Positions 1 to 5,926 are shown, counted from the stretch's first letter. The stretch is 15,026 nucleotides of DNA from Candidatus Saccharibacteria bacterium UBA6664 (GCA_002455275.1 DKKO01000006.1:126454-141479), one strand, 5' to 3'. The notes: generated by a model from the sequence alone, not told the origin. A program made the numbers and translations.

Positions 1-1606
1 TAAAGCCGTAGTCGACAATTGGCTGAAAGTGTTCGGTAAGGAAGCCAGCAATGAGCTCGCCGGCTGGCGTAGGGATAAGTTTGCCTTTGGTCGAGCCAGT
101 TTTCTCTTCAACTATTTCCTTCTCAACAGCGTTTTCTAGCAAACGCAGCACTCGAATTTCACGTGGTTCGCCCTCTCCCTCGCCTTTTTCCACGTAACCA
201 CGAGTTTGAACGGTGTCGATAATCGTCGCGTAGGTACTAGGACGGCCGATACCGAGCTCTTCGAGCTTTTTCACCAAGCTACCTTCGGTGTAACGAGCCG
301 GTGGTCGCGCGAATACTTCACGGGCCTCAACTTCACTTACACCTAGAGCCTCACCATCTTTGACTGCAGGCAAGATTTCTTCCTTGCCGCCTCCGTACAC
401 TCGCAGGAAGCCGTCAAATACAATCACCTCACCTTTCGCGGTGAAGACTCGCTTATCAGATGAAATGGATATAGTGACAGTGGTTTTTTCAAGCTTTGCC
501 AGTGACATTTGGCTTGCCAGGGTGCGACGACGAATCAAATCGTATAATTTCTGGTCGTATTCGTTGTTGCTAGCGGTTTCGCGTGACATATCGGTAGGAC
601 GAATCGCCTCGTGGGCTTCTTGGGCGCCCGCGCTTTTGGTGGTGTATTTTCGTACGGTTGAATATTCTGGGCCGTACAGCTGCTTAATGTAAGCGGTCGC
701 CGCGGCAATCGCTTGCCCGCTGAGGTTTACGCTATCAGTACGCATGTAGGTGATTTTTCCGTCTTGGTAGAGCTTCTGGGCACTAGCCATAGTGGCTTTC
801 GAGCCAAAGCCAAGCTTCGAGTTGGCTTCCTGCTGCAAGGTGCTAGTGGTAAAAGGCGCACTTGGGTTGCGTGTGCCCGGAGCTTTCGAGGTGCTATGGA
901 CGCTATAAGTAGCGTCTTTGAGGCTCTCTAGGAATGTTCTAGCGTCGTCTTCGCTGTCAAAGCGCTCTTCTAGTTCGGCTTTAAATTCTTGCTTATCGTG
1001 GTAAAACAAAGCCATTACTTTAAATTGGCTGCTGCCTTCAAACGCGGCGATTTCCTGTTCGCGCTCTACGAGTAGGCGCACGGCAGGGCTTTGCACACGG
1101 CCGGCGCTTTTGCCACCAGGTACTTTTTGCCATACGACTGGGCTTAATTCAAAGCCGACGATTCTATCGAGAATTTGGCGCGCTTGCTGGGCTTCTACCA
1201 CGTGCATATCTACTGTTCGTGGGTGCTTCACCGCTTCTTCGATGGCACTTTTGGTAATTTCGTGAAAAACAATACGGTTGGTGGATTTTGGATCGAGCCC
1301 GAGTACCTCGCACAAGTGCCAGGCAATCGCCTCCCCTTCGCGGTCCTCATCAGTCGCCAGCCATACGGTTTGCGCGGTTTTTACTGCCTTTTTTAGCTCG
1401 GCAATTACTTTTTTCTTTTCAGGGTCAATTTCGTAGGTGGCTTTAAAACCAGCGGCGATATCGACGCCTGGCCTCCCTTCTTTTGTCTTTTTCGCAATAC
1501 TGCGGATATGGCCAATACTCGAAAGCACAGTAAAGTCACTACCGAGGTACTTCTCGATAGTTTTGGCCTTGGCCGGACTCTCTACGATTACTAGATTTTT
1601 GCCCAT
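1..1606 (-). CDS. topA: DNA topoisomerase I (type IA), C-terminal part missing at window edge
   Basis: Relaxes negative supercoils by cutting one DNA strand and passing the other through. The translation starts MGKNLVIVESPAKAKTIEKY, the usual TOPRIM opening with the acidic E9, and continues with the TOPRIM motif TDEDREGE (D86, D88, E90). The catalytic tyrosine is Y287 in ITYMRTDS (codon 746-748), matching the family's YxRT motif. Conserved GRVQSPAVRLLVERE, HEAIRPTD and GIGRPSTYATII blocks are also present. About 535 residues are visible, covering the core cleavage and passage domains. Bacterial TopA is usually 700-870 residues, so any C-terminal zinc-ribbon or DNA-binding repeats lie beyond the left edge. 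I chose the ATG at 1604-1606 because the TOPRIM strand begins directly after it; no clear Shine-Dalgarno precedes it. It is transcribed divergently from the acidic-protein gene. Assignment is very secure. Confidence 0.97.
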   Translation of the reverse strand, partial: MGKNLVIVESPAKAKTIEKYLGSDFTVLSSIGHIRSIAKKTKEGRPGVDIAAGFKATYEIDPEKKKVIAELKKAVKTAQTVWLATDEDREGEAIAWHLCEVLGLDPKSTNRIVFHEITKSAIEEAVKHPRTVDMHVVEAQQARQILDRIVGFELSPVVWQKVPGGKSAGRVQSPAVRLLVEREQEIAAFEGSSQFKVMALFYHDKQEFKAELEERFDSEDDARTFLESLKDATYSVHSTSKAPGTRNPSAPFTTSTLQQEANSKLGFGSKATMASAQKLYQDGKITYMRTDSVNLSGQAIAAATAYIKQLYGPEYSTVRKYTTKSAGAQEAHEAIRPTDMSRETASNNEYDQKLYDLIRRRTLASQMSLAKLEKTTVTISISSDKRVFTAKGEVIVFDGFLRVYGGGKEEILPAVKDGEALGVSEVEAREVFARPPARYTEGSLVKKLEELGIGRPSTYATIIDTVQTRGYVEKGEGEGEPREIRVLRLLENAVEKEIVEEKTGSTKGKLIPTPAGELIAGFLTEHFQPIVDYGF

Positions 1607-1637
1607 ACGTCTATTTTCAAGCTAAACACAAGTGCCT

Positions 1638-1665
1638 ATACTACGCAACTTTTGAGAAAATGCAA
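1638..1665 (-). promoter_or_regulatory. Probable topA promoter
   Basis: On the minus strand TTGCAT (1660-1665) is followed after 16 bases by TAGTAT (1638-1643). Transcription would start near 1631 and give a leader of roughly 25 nt before the topA start codon. Seen by eye only; the -10 is not a perfect consensus. Confidence 0.5.
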
Positions 1666-1758
1666 ATATTTTGGGGGTTGCTTTTGCCAAGCGTAAGGAG
1701 TATAACAGAGGTAGAGACGTTCCTATACAAACACGAGCGCCCAAAACAGTTACATATA

Positions 1759-1787
1759 TTGCAAATTTTAAATAAATATGATATAAT
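1759..1787 (+). promoter_or_regulatory. Near-consensus sigma-70-type promoter directly before a start codon
   Basis: TTGCAA (1759-1764), a 17-base spacer, then a perfect TATAAT (1782-1787). Only eight bases separate the -10 from the ATG at 1796, so transcription should begin at or within a base or two of the start codon. The surroundings are very AT-rich, and there is no room for a Shine-Dalgarno sequence in the mRNA. Confidence 0.75.
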
Positions 1788-1795
1788 AAAATATT

Positions 1796-2473
1796 ATGTA
1801 CTACGAGACTGACGCCGCATTTGACCAACACCGACGCGACTTAGAGGCAGGCAATGTATTAACGTACGACCCTAATTTCAACCCAGCCGAGAATGGCATG
1901 GAGGGTGAGCTAACGGTCTATGTAAACGAAGAAGTAGCCACCTTGTATGATTACGAGCTTGAGCTACTCGAACAAGAAGTGCGCCTACAGCTCGAAAGCG
2001 AACTTCACAGCGCTGTGGTAGTAGCCGAAAGCTCAGCTCCGGCTGAGGCAGTGATTCAAGCGGTTGAAGAGGCTTTGCGAGAATCTATGGCCGAACTTGA
2101 GGAACTAGAGATTGAGCACCCAAAATTCTCAGCTGCTATCCATGAATATGTTGCTGTAGAGCTTGCAAAGCGGCTTGATGGTAATGTAAGCGATTTTCAT
2201 GCCAAACTTTTAGAGATTATTGTTATCGGCGATATCGTACGTGACCTACAAGAGGAATTAGACATTGAAGAAGGCGGCTATGACCACATTGCCGAGGAGA
2301 TGATGCATTTTGCTGATGCAATGCGCGACAGGGCCTTTGTAGAGGCCGAGCTAATGATTGTACACAGTGGCGAGCTCAACCAACGCGATACCAGCATCCC
2401 GATGCCGGCACTGTACGATTTGGAAATTGAGTTTGAAGCCCCTGCGTCAGAACCTGAGCCTGCGCTAGTATAA
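1796..2473 (+). CDS. Acidic, helix-rich protein of unknown function
   Basis: A 225-residue protein I do not recognise. It is strongly acidic: Glu and Asp dominate throughout, with runs such as ELELLEQEVRLQLESELH and AELEELEIEH, and basic residues are few. Much of residues 45-175 reads as long amphipathic helices, possibly coiled coil. The first 40 residues and the Pro/Glu-rich C-terminus (EAPASEPEPALV) look extended. There is no signal peptide, membrane segment, cysteine pair or obvious catalytic motif, so it is probably soluble and cytoplasmic. I chose the ATG at 1796 because a TATAAT box ends eight bases upstream, implying a leaderless or near-leaderless mRNA. The gene is divergent from topA, and its third-position bias resembles its native neighbours. 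The reading frame looks real; the function is open. Confidence 0.8.
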   Translation: MYYETDAAFDQHRRDLEAGNVLTYDPNFNPAENGMEGELTVYVNEEVATLYDYELELLEQEVRLQLESELHSAVVVAESSAPAEAVIQAVEEALRESMAELEELEIEHPKFSAAIHEYVAVELAKRLDGNVSDFHAKLLEIIVIGDIVRDLQEELDIEEGGYDHIAEEMMHFADAMRDRAFVEAELMIVHSGELNQRDTSIPMPALYDLEIEFEAPASEPEPALV

Positions 2474-2493
2474 ACATAAACAAAGGGTTAGAC

Positions 2494-2562
2494 ATGAAAC
2501 AACCCAACGAAAAATATCGACAAAAGCTAGGTCTTGCCGCGCTTGATGCGGTAAGCGCTTAG
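2494..2562 (+). CDS. Possible 22-residue small ORF after the acidic-protein gene
   Basis: An ATG at 2494 opens a 22-codon frame (MKQPNEKYRQKLGLAALDAV, then SA) ending in TAG at 2560-2562. AGGG lies six bases before the ATG, a modest Shine-Dalgarno. It begins 20 bases after the stop of the acidic-protein gene and could be read from the same mRNA. Its stop overlaps the dprA stop in a TTAG arrangement that also occurs at two well-supported convergent gene pairs in this window. The segment also contains a possible hairpin (GCGCTT 2539-2544 with AAGCGC 2553-2558), so it may instead be a 3' untranslated region. Weakly supported. Confidence 0.3.
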   Translation: MKQPNEKYRQKLGLAALDAVSA

Positions 2563-3416
2563 CGTAACGTCCACTGATTCGAGCCGAGGTTTCGTACAAC
2601 CCCGGCAATTTCAAGCATGGTGAGCGTGGTAGCAAATTCGGCGGCGGACAGTTTCGTCGCTTTTTGTATTGCTTCGCCATCTCGCATGCCACTTGAAAGC
2701 TGCTGAATAATCGCTGTTTCTGCGGGGGTGGAGCCAAGTGCCAGGCGGGTTTGTGGCGCTACGGCGTCGGGCGCGATTACCTCAAGTACATCTTGATAGT
2801 TCGTTAGAACGGCGGCTCCCTGTTTTAGCAATTCGTTACAGCCGCTAGAGAGTGGACTGGTGATATTTCCGGGCACGACAAAAATTTCTTTACCTTGCTC
2901 TAGCGCATGAGCAGCGGTGTTTAATGTGCCACTTTTCGCGGCGGCCTCGGTAATAATAATGGCGTCTGCCAGCCCACTCACAATGCGATTGCGCTCTAAA
3001 AAGTAGTGTGGCCGAGCTTCTTCGTCGCGCTCGTATTCGCTTATAACCGCCCCGCCCTTTTTCACTATTTCATCCGCTAGCCCCTTGTGACTTGATGGAT
3101 AGATACGTGGCAAGCCACAGCCTAGTACTGCAATCGTGGTACCACTGGCTTCAAGCGCTGCTTTGTGCGCAATGCTATCTACTCCGAGCGCCAAGCCACT
3201 TACTACCACCACGCCGCGTGAAGCGAGCTCAAACGCGATTTTGTGCGTCACATCACGCCCATAGGCAGTGGGCTTGCGAGTGCCTACGATTGCCACGGTG
3301 GGCACGCGCTCAGTAGGAAGTGTTCCTGTATAATCCAATGATTTCGGAGCATTAGCAATATGAGTTAGTATCTGTAAGAAATTTTGCTCATCTGGGGATG
3401 TCGTATTGATTTTCAT
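2559..3416 (-). CDS. dprA: DNA-processing protein DprA/Smf
   Basis: DprA binds incoming single-stranded DNA during natural transformation and loads RecA. The 285-residue protein has a short N-terminus (1-38) followed by the Rossmann-like DprA core. Visible motifs are IVGTRKPTAYG (43-53), SGLALGVDSIAHKAAL (from 73), IAVLGCGL, AVISEY, FLERNRIVSGLA, KSGTLNTAAHAL, EIFVVPGN and GCNELLKQGA. The last 60 residues, ending GVVRNLGSNQWTLR, look like the C-terminal winged-helix (DML1-like) domain. It is shorter than DprA proteins carrying a full N-terminal SAM-like domain, which seems reduced here. The ATG at 3414-3416 follows a TTGACA/TATCAC promoter by seven bases, so the message appears leaderless. 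Its stop overlaps the possible small ORF on the other strand. Assignment is secure; a working transformation pathway cannot be judged from this window. Confidence 0.95.
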   Translation of the reverse strand: MKINTTSPDEQNFLQILTHIANAPKSLDYTGTLPTERVPTVAIVGTRKPTAYGRDVTHKIAFELASRGVVVVSGLALGVDSIAHKAALEASGTTIAVLGCGLPRIYPSSHKGLADEIVKKGGAVISEYERDEEARPHYFLERNRIVSGLADAIIITEAAAKSGTLNTAAHALEQGKEIFVVPGNITSPLSSGCNELLKQGAAVLTNYQDVLEVIAPDAVAPQTRLALGSTPAETAIIQQLSSGMRDGEAIQKATKLSAAEFATTLTMLEIAGVVRNLGSNQWTLR

Positions 3417-3423
3417 AAAAAAA

Positions 3424-3451
3424 GTGATAAAAGGTATTGACTTTATGTCAA
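3424..3451 (-). promoter_or_regulatory. dprA promoter, leaderless
   Basis: On the minus strand a perfect TTGACA (3446-3451) is followed after 16 bases by TATCAC (3424-3429). The predicted start of transcription, about 3417, adjoins the dprA ATG at 3416. Its -35 overlaps the spacer of the rightward promoter described next. Confidence 0.6.
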
Positions 3452-3465
3452 ATACGTGCTAATAT
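3437..3465 (+). promoter_or_regulatory. Strong promoter for the non-coding RNA, interlocked with the dprA promoter
   Basis: TTGACT (3437-3442), a 17-base spacer and TAATAT (3460-3465) give a near-consensus promoter with a start near 3472. The two opposed -35 boxes form the inverted repeat TTGAC-TTTAT-GTCAA (3437-3451), so RNA polymerase probably cannot occupy both promoters at once. No protein-coding gene follows for 500 bases on this strand. Confidence 0.75.
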
Positions 3466-3471
3466 GGGGCA

Positions 3472-3787
3472 TGATTGGTTAGTCCGCGAGGGTAACCAAA
3501 CGCACCTTATACCCCCTATTCTAACTTATGTTAGGTTGTGAGCAATGGCTCTTGGCAGTAATCTACCCTCCACTTCCTCGAGTAAATGATGTTTCAGCAA
3601 ACATTGCCCACATACTAACCCCTTTAACCCTTATTCATTGGGTTTATCGCTAGATGACTATCCAGTAGCACATTCGTGTGGGCGCCCACTTTCTGTGGAG
3701 TAGTGCTGAGCGCTTCATCTGATAAACTCAGGGTGGTTGAAGGGTCAAATAGCTCCAGGTGATGCCCACCCTTACCTGGGGCTTTTT
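3472..3787 (+). ncRNA. Candidate structured non-coding RNA of about 315 nt beside dprA
   Basis: This stretch has no credible protein frame on either strand, but it has its own near-consensus promoter and ends in a strong intrinsic terminator. Several short stems can be read off. The 5' end has TTGGTTA (3475-3481) with TAACCAA (3493-3499). Then come CTAAC/GTTAG (3521-3534), GAGC/GCTC (3540-3551), ATGTTT-CAGC-AAACAT (3589-3604) and AACCC/GGGTT (3626-3644). A larger arm is closed by AGATGA (3652-3657) with TCATCT (3715-3720) and encloses AGCAC/GTGCT and CCAC-TTTCT-GTGG (3686-3698). I looked for signatures of RNase P RNA (GAGGAAAGTCC, ACAGAA), tmRNA (tRNA-like ends) and SRP RNA and found none; the length is above usual 6S RNA. 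The family is unknown to me. It could also be a long leader or a degenerate region, but the promoter and terminator argue for a real transcript. Confidence 0.6.
3751..3787 (+). terminator. Intrinsic terminator of the candidate ncRNA
   Basis: AGCTCCAGGT (3751-3760) pairs with ACCTGGGGCT (3774-3783) as ten base pairs with one G-U, across a 13-base loop, and runs straight into five T (3783-3787). The loop holds CCACCCT (3766-3772), fully complementary to AGGGTGG at 3730-3736 just upstream. Confidence 0.85.
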
Positions 3788-3798
3788 GATTGGTTTTA

Positions 3799-3825
3799 AT
3801 GAGACACCCTTTCAGGGTTTCTCAT
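3799..3825. other. Strong isolated hairpin downstream of the ncRNA terminator
   Basis: TGAGA-C-ACCCT (3800-3810) pairs with AGGGT-T-TCTCA (3814-3824) around a TTC loop, with one internal mismatch and an extra A-T at the base. No T-run follows on either strand, so it is not a typical terminator. It could be a processing signal, a second terminator acting without U-tail, or part of a longer read-through form of the RNA. The rest of 3826-3876 shows nothing I can support. Confidence 0.5.
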
Positions 3826-3876
3826 CGCGCAAGGAAAATTAGAAATGTTCTTTGGCTGCTCTTCCCGGTAGTTATA

Positions 3877-3910
3877 AAAATAGCCACGAAGTAAATTCGC
3901 TGGCTATTTT
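3877..3910. terminator. Bidirectional intrinsic terminator
   Basis: AAAATAGCCACGAA (3877-3890) pairs with TTCG-C-TGGCTATTTT (3896-3910), a 14-bp stem with one bulged C and a GTAAA loop. T-rich tails follow on both strands. It separates rightward transcription of the ncRNA from the leftward GC-rich gene at 3987-4367. Confidence 0.8.
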
Positions 3911-3941
3911 CTATTTGATTAGATTGAAATAGGCATGCTCA

Positions 3942-3972
3942 GGGCCCTGATCGCTGATGCGATGCAGGGCCC
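3942..3972 (-). terminator. GC-rich hairpin after the first GC-rich gene
   Basis: GGGCCCTGATCGC (3942-3954) pairs with GCGAT-G-CAGGGCCC (3959-3972), thirteen base pairs with one bulge and a TGAT loop, starting 14 bases beyond the stop codon of the minus-strand gene. No U-tract follows, so it may act as a U-less terminator or as a 3' stabiliser. The AT-rich bidirectional terminator lies about 30 bases further on. Confidence 0.55.
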
Positions 3973-3986
3973 ACGGAGCGAGGCGG

Positions 3987-4367
3987 TCACTCGTAGCGAT
4001 CGAGTTCGCAGTCGAACAGCATCCGAAGACGCTTGAGACCGCTGACACGTCGCTTCTCGACGCTGGCGAGGATGAAGGCCACGGCCCCTCGCTCGGTCTC
4101 TCGGCGTACATAGAGACGCCCATCCTCGCCCCTGCAGAGGGGCACGTGAGCGTCTTCGATCTCGATGAAGCGCAGGTCGCTGCCGAACAGTGCCTGGTAG
4201 ACACCGCGGAAGAACGATGGCTCGTTCTTCTTCATGGCGTAGGCTCTGCCGACGAAGACTCTGTCGTCCTTGTCCCAGTTCGTAAGAGCGGTCAGTCTCG
4301 ACAACTGTCGAGAAATCTCGCCCGCGAGCTGGGACTTGGCCTCATGCATTGCGTGCTGGTCGGTCAT
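3987..4367 (-). CDS. GC-rich small protein of unknown function, probably acquired
   Basis: A 126-residue protein I do not recognise. It reads as a natural soluble polypeptide: helical N-terminus (MTDQHAMHEAKSQLAGEISR), a mixed middle (DDRVFVGRAYAMKKNEPSFF) and a beta-like stretch (RFIEIEDAHVPLCRGEDGRL, then YVRRETERGAVAFILASV) before a basic helix. Local GC is about 60-65% and third codon positions are mostly C or G, unlike the A/T-ending codons of dprA or the ZIP gene. The ATG at 4365-4367 is preceded by GAGAGGTAGG, a good Shine-Dalgarno, and further up by a perfect leader hairpin. It stands alone between its own promoter and two hairpins. The base composition points to horizontal transfer. 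Frames on the opposite strand are long only because the region is GC-rich. Confidence 0.75.
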   Translation of the reverse strand: MTDQHAMHEAKSQLAGEISRQLSRLTALTNWDKDDRVFVGRAYAMKKNEPSFFRGVYQALFGSDLRFIEIEDAHVPLCRGEDGRLYVRRETERGAVAFILASVEKRRVSGLKRLRMLFDCELDRYE

Positions 4368-4384
4368 GGTTACCTACCTCTCGA

Positions 4385-4401
4385 GCTCCGAACCTCGGAG
4401 C
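4385..4401 (-). promoter_or_regulatory. Leader hairpin upstream of the first GC-rich gene
   Basis: GCTCCGA (4385-4391) and TCGGAGC (4395-4401) form a perfect 7-bp stem with a three-base loop, just before the Shine-Dalgarno (4377-4382). It may stabilise the 5' leader or tune ribosome access. No ligand-binding class is suggested. Confidence 0.5.
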
Positions 4402-4451
4402 GGGGTGGATTGTCGGGCGACGTTCGTCACCGCTCGACGAAGTTACGCATA

Positions 4452-4480
4452 ATTATATCATTGAAACACCTTAAATCAAG
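4452..4480 (-). promoter_or_regulatory. Promoter of the first GC-rich gene
   Basis: On the minus strand CTTGAT (4475-4480) is followed after 17 bases by a perfect TATAAT (4452-4457); TTGATT with a 16-base spacer is an equivalent reading. The transcript would carry a GC-rich leader of about 75-80 nt. Confidence 0.65.
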
Positions 4481-4510
4481 CTAGAGCCGCTAGAGCTGGT
4501 GTGCTATAGT
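4481..4510 (+). promoter_or_regulatory. Extended -10 promoter of the ZIP gene with a direct repeat upstream
   Basis: TGCTATAGT (4502-4510) is an extended -10 element (TGN plus TATAGT). There is no good -35. In its place are two copies of CTAGAGC (4481-4487 and 4490-4496), nine bases apart, a spacing that could suit an activator or repressor binding one DNA face. The leader to the ATG is about 84 nt and can fold (GCTAC near 4519 with a distal GTAGC). Confidence 0.45.
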
Positions 4511-4600
4511 AAAACCACTGCTACGCATGTAAGATGCTGCTGATGTAGCCACCGGAACATTTGAATTTTCACTTTGATACATAAAACGTAAAGGAACAAA

Positions 4601-5365
4601 ATGGACTATTTAGTAGTACTTTTTTGGGCACTGGTAGGCAGTGTTTTATCTCTAGTGGGCGGCATTGCCCTACTAGGTCATACAACTGTAAGAAATATTG
4701 CGATTCGCTATGGGGTTCCCTTCGGCGCCGGTGCATTGCTGGCGGCGGCCTTTTTGGGCGTTTTCCCAGAGGCAGTTGAAGATGGCAGCATTCACTCGGC
4801 CGTGGTATATGCTCTAGGCGGCTTTTTGGGCTTCTTTGTACTCGAGCGATTACTCGGTTGGTTTCACCACCACGAACACCATCACCACGACAAAGCACAT
4901 GGTGCGAAGAATAAAACTCACCAGTGGCTAGTGATTATTGGTGATACGCTGCACAATGCTATCGACGGCGTGGCCCTAGGCGCAGCGTTTTTAGTAAGCC
5001 CGGCTGCGGGTATTGGTACGGCTATAGCGGTGGCAGCACACGAAATTCCGCAAGAAATTGGTGATTTTAGCATATTGCTAGGCAAAGGTATGAAGCCGGC
5101 TCGAGTGGTTTGGGTAAATATACTGAGCGCTCTTGCGACAGTGGTAACTGCTCTTGCTACGTTCGCTATTGGCGACGCTAGTGGCTTCAATCCTGCTCCA
5201 CTGCTCGCTATTGCCGCAGGCTTCTTTATCTACATTGCCGCCAGTGATATCATCCCTGATATTCATGAAAAACCTCGTGCCGAGGGCAATGTGCAGGCCG
5301 CGATGTTACTCGTGGGCGTGGTGGTACTCGCTTGGGTGATTAGCCTTACACCGCACGCGCATTAG
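4601..5365 (+). CDS. ZIP-family divalent metal (zinc/iron) transporter
   Basis: An inner-membrane carrier that moves zinc or related divalent metals into the cytoplasm. The 254 residues give about seven to eight hydrophobic segments. The metal-site motifs sit where ZIP proteins have them: FPEA (55-58), HNAIDG (118-123) and HEIPQE (147-152), equivalent to the paired transmembrane 4 and 5 HN..DG and HEIPHE signatures. A histidine-rich loop (HHHEHHHHDKAH, 89-100) lies between segments 3 and 4, as is common for zinc capture in this family. The second His of HEIPHE is Gln here, a tolerated variation that may affect selectivity. The ATG at 4601 has AAAGGA five bases upstream. The gene ends in a four-base stop overlap with pth. 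The family is secure; the exact metal is not shown. Confidence 0.93.
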   Translation: MDYLVVLFWALVGSVLSLVGGIALLGHTTVRNIAIRYGVPFGAGALLAAAFLGVFPEAVEDGSIHSAVVYALGGFLGFFVLERLLGWFHHHEHHHHDKAHGAKNKTHQWLVIIGDTLHNAIDGVALGAAFLVSPAAGIGTAIAVAAHEIPQEIGDFSILLGKGMKPARVVWVNILSALATVVTALATFAIGDASGFNPAPLLAIAAGFFIYIAASDIIPDIHEKPRAEGNVQAAMLLVGVVVLAWVISLTPHAH

Positions 5366-5916
5366 CGGTGCGTGGCGTGATTGAAGTTTCCTGCCAGAAA
5401 ATCGTCGACGAGCTCGGCGATTTTCTGCTGCATTACAGAGAGTACTTTGCGTTCTTCGGCGGTAAATTTAGCAAGGACAAAGTCGCTATCACCAAGCAAA
5501 GCTCGCTGCTCGGTCGCAATACCAATCCGTACTCGATTGGTCTGCTCCATGCCGTGTTGATTAACACTTTTAATGCCGTTGTTGCCAGCATCTGAGCCGC
5601 CAATTCGTGTGCGCACCGTTCCGAACGGAAGGGCTAGATCGTCGTGTACTATCAGAATGTCTTCGGGCTCAACCTTGTAAAAATCTGCAATGGCTCGCAG
5701 GCTTTGTCCTACGAGGTTGTAATAGGTAGCGGGCTTTACCAGTAGTACTTTTTCACCAGAGATTGTAAATTCGGCTATGTCTGCGTGAAACTTCTCTTTC
5801 GCTTGGAACGAAACCCCATTTTTAGCGGCATATTCGTCGAGTACGGCAAACCCCACATTATGTCGGGTGCCATCATACTGCTGCTCGGGATTTCCTAGGC
5901 CAAAAACGATTTTCAT
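5362..5916 (-). CDS. pth: Peptidyl-tRNA hydrolase
   Basis: Releases tRNA from peptidyl-tRNAs that drop off ribosomes, an essential recycling step in the cytoplasm. The 184-residue length is normal. The protein begins MKIVFGLGNPEQQYDGTRHN, with the catalytic His at H19; it continues with KPATYYNLVG (N67), IVHDDLALPFG (D93) and GGSDAGNNGIKSV (N113). The position usually occupied by His in GGHNG is Asn here (N112), the one notable change near the active site. The ATG at 5914-5916 lies ten bases from a TATACT box, so the message has almost no leader and no Shine-Dalgarno. The stop codon overlaps that of the ZIP gene on the other strand. Highly confident. Confidence 0.96.
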   Translation of the reverse strand: MKIVFGLGNPEQQYDGTRHNVGFAVLDEYAAKNGVSFQAKEKFHADIAEFTISGEKVLLVKPATYYNLVGQSLRAIADFYKVEPEDILIVHDDLALPFGTVRTRIGGSDAGNNGIKSVNQHGMEQTNRVRIGIATEQRALLGDSDFVLAKFTAEERKVLSVMQQKIAELVDDFLAGNFNHATHR

Positions 5917-5926
5917 ATCTGTTCGT

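Noticed and set aside
3678..3689. 12-base perfect palindrome GTGGGCGCCCAC as a protein-binding operator
   Set aside because: It lies well inside the transcribed ncRNA and its right arm is better explained by the CCAC/GTGG hairpin, so I do not call it an operator.
3472..3787. RNase P RNA, tmRNA or SRP RNA identity for the non-coding transcript
   Set aside because: No GAGGAAAGTCC or ACAGAA core, no tRNA-like ends with a CCA tail, and no SRP tetraloop motif are visible on either strand.
3845..3871. Eight-codon ORF (MFFGCSSR) with AAGGA upstream, before the bidirectional terminator
   Set aside because: Too short to judge; the Shine-Dalgarno spacing is long, and it lies after the ncRNA terminator with no regulated gene downstream. 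Probably chance.
3957..4484. Long plus-strand frame opposite the first GC-rich gene
   Set aside because: GC-rich DNA has few chance stops. The minus-strand frame has the promoter, Shine-Dalgarno and terminal hairpins; this one has none.
5351..5372. CACCGC...GCGGTG stem at the ZIP/pth junction as a terminator
   Set aside because: The stem is only six base pairs, lies inside both coding ends, and has no T-run.
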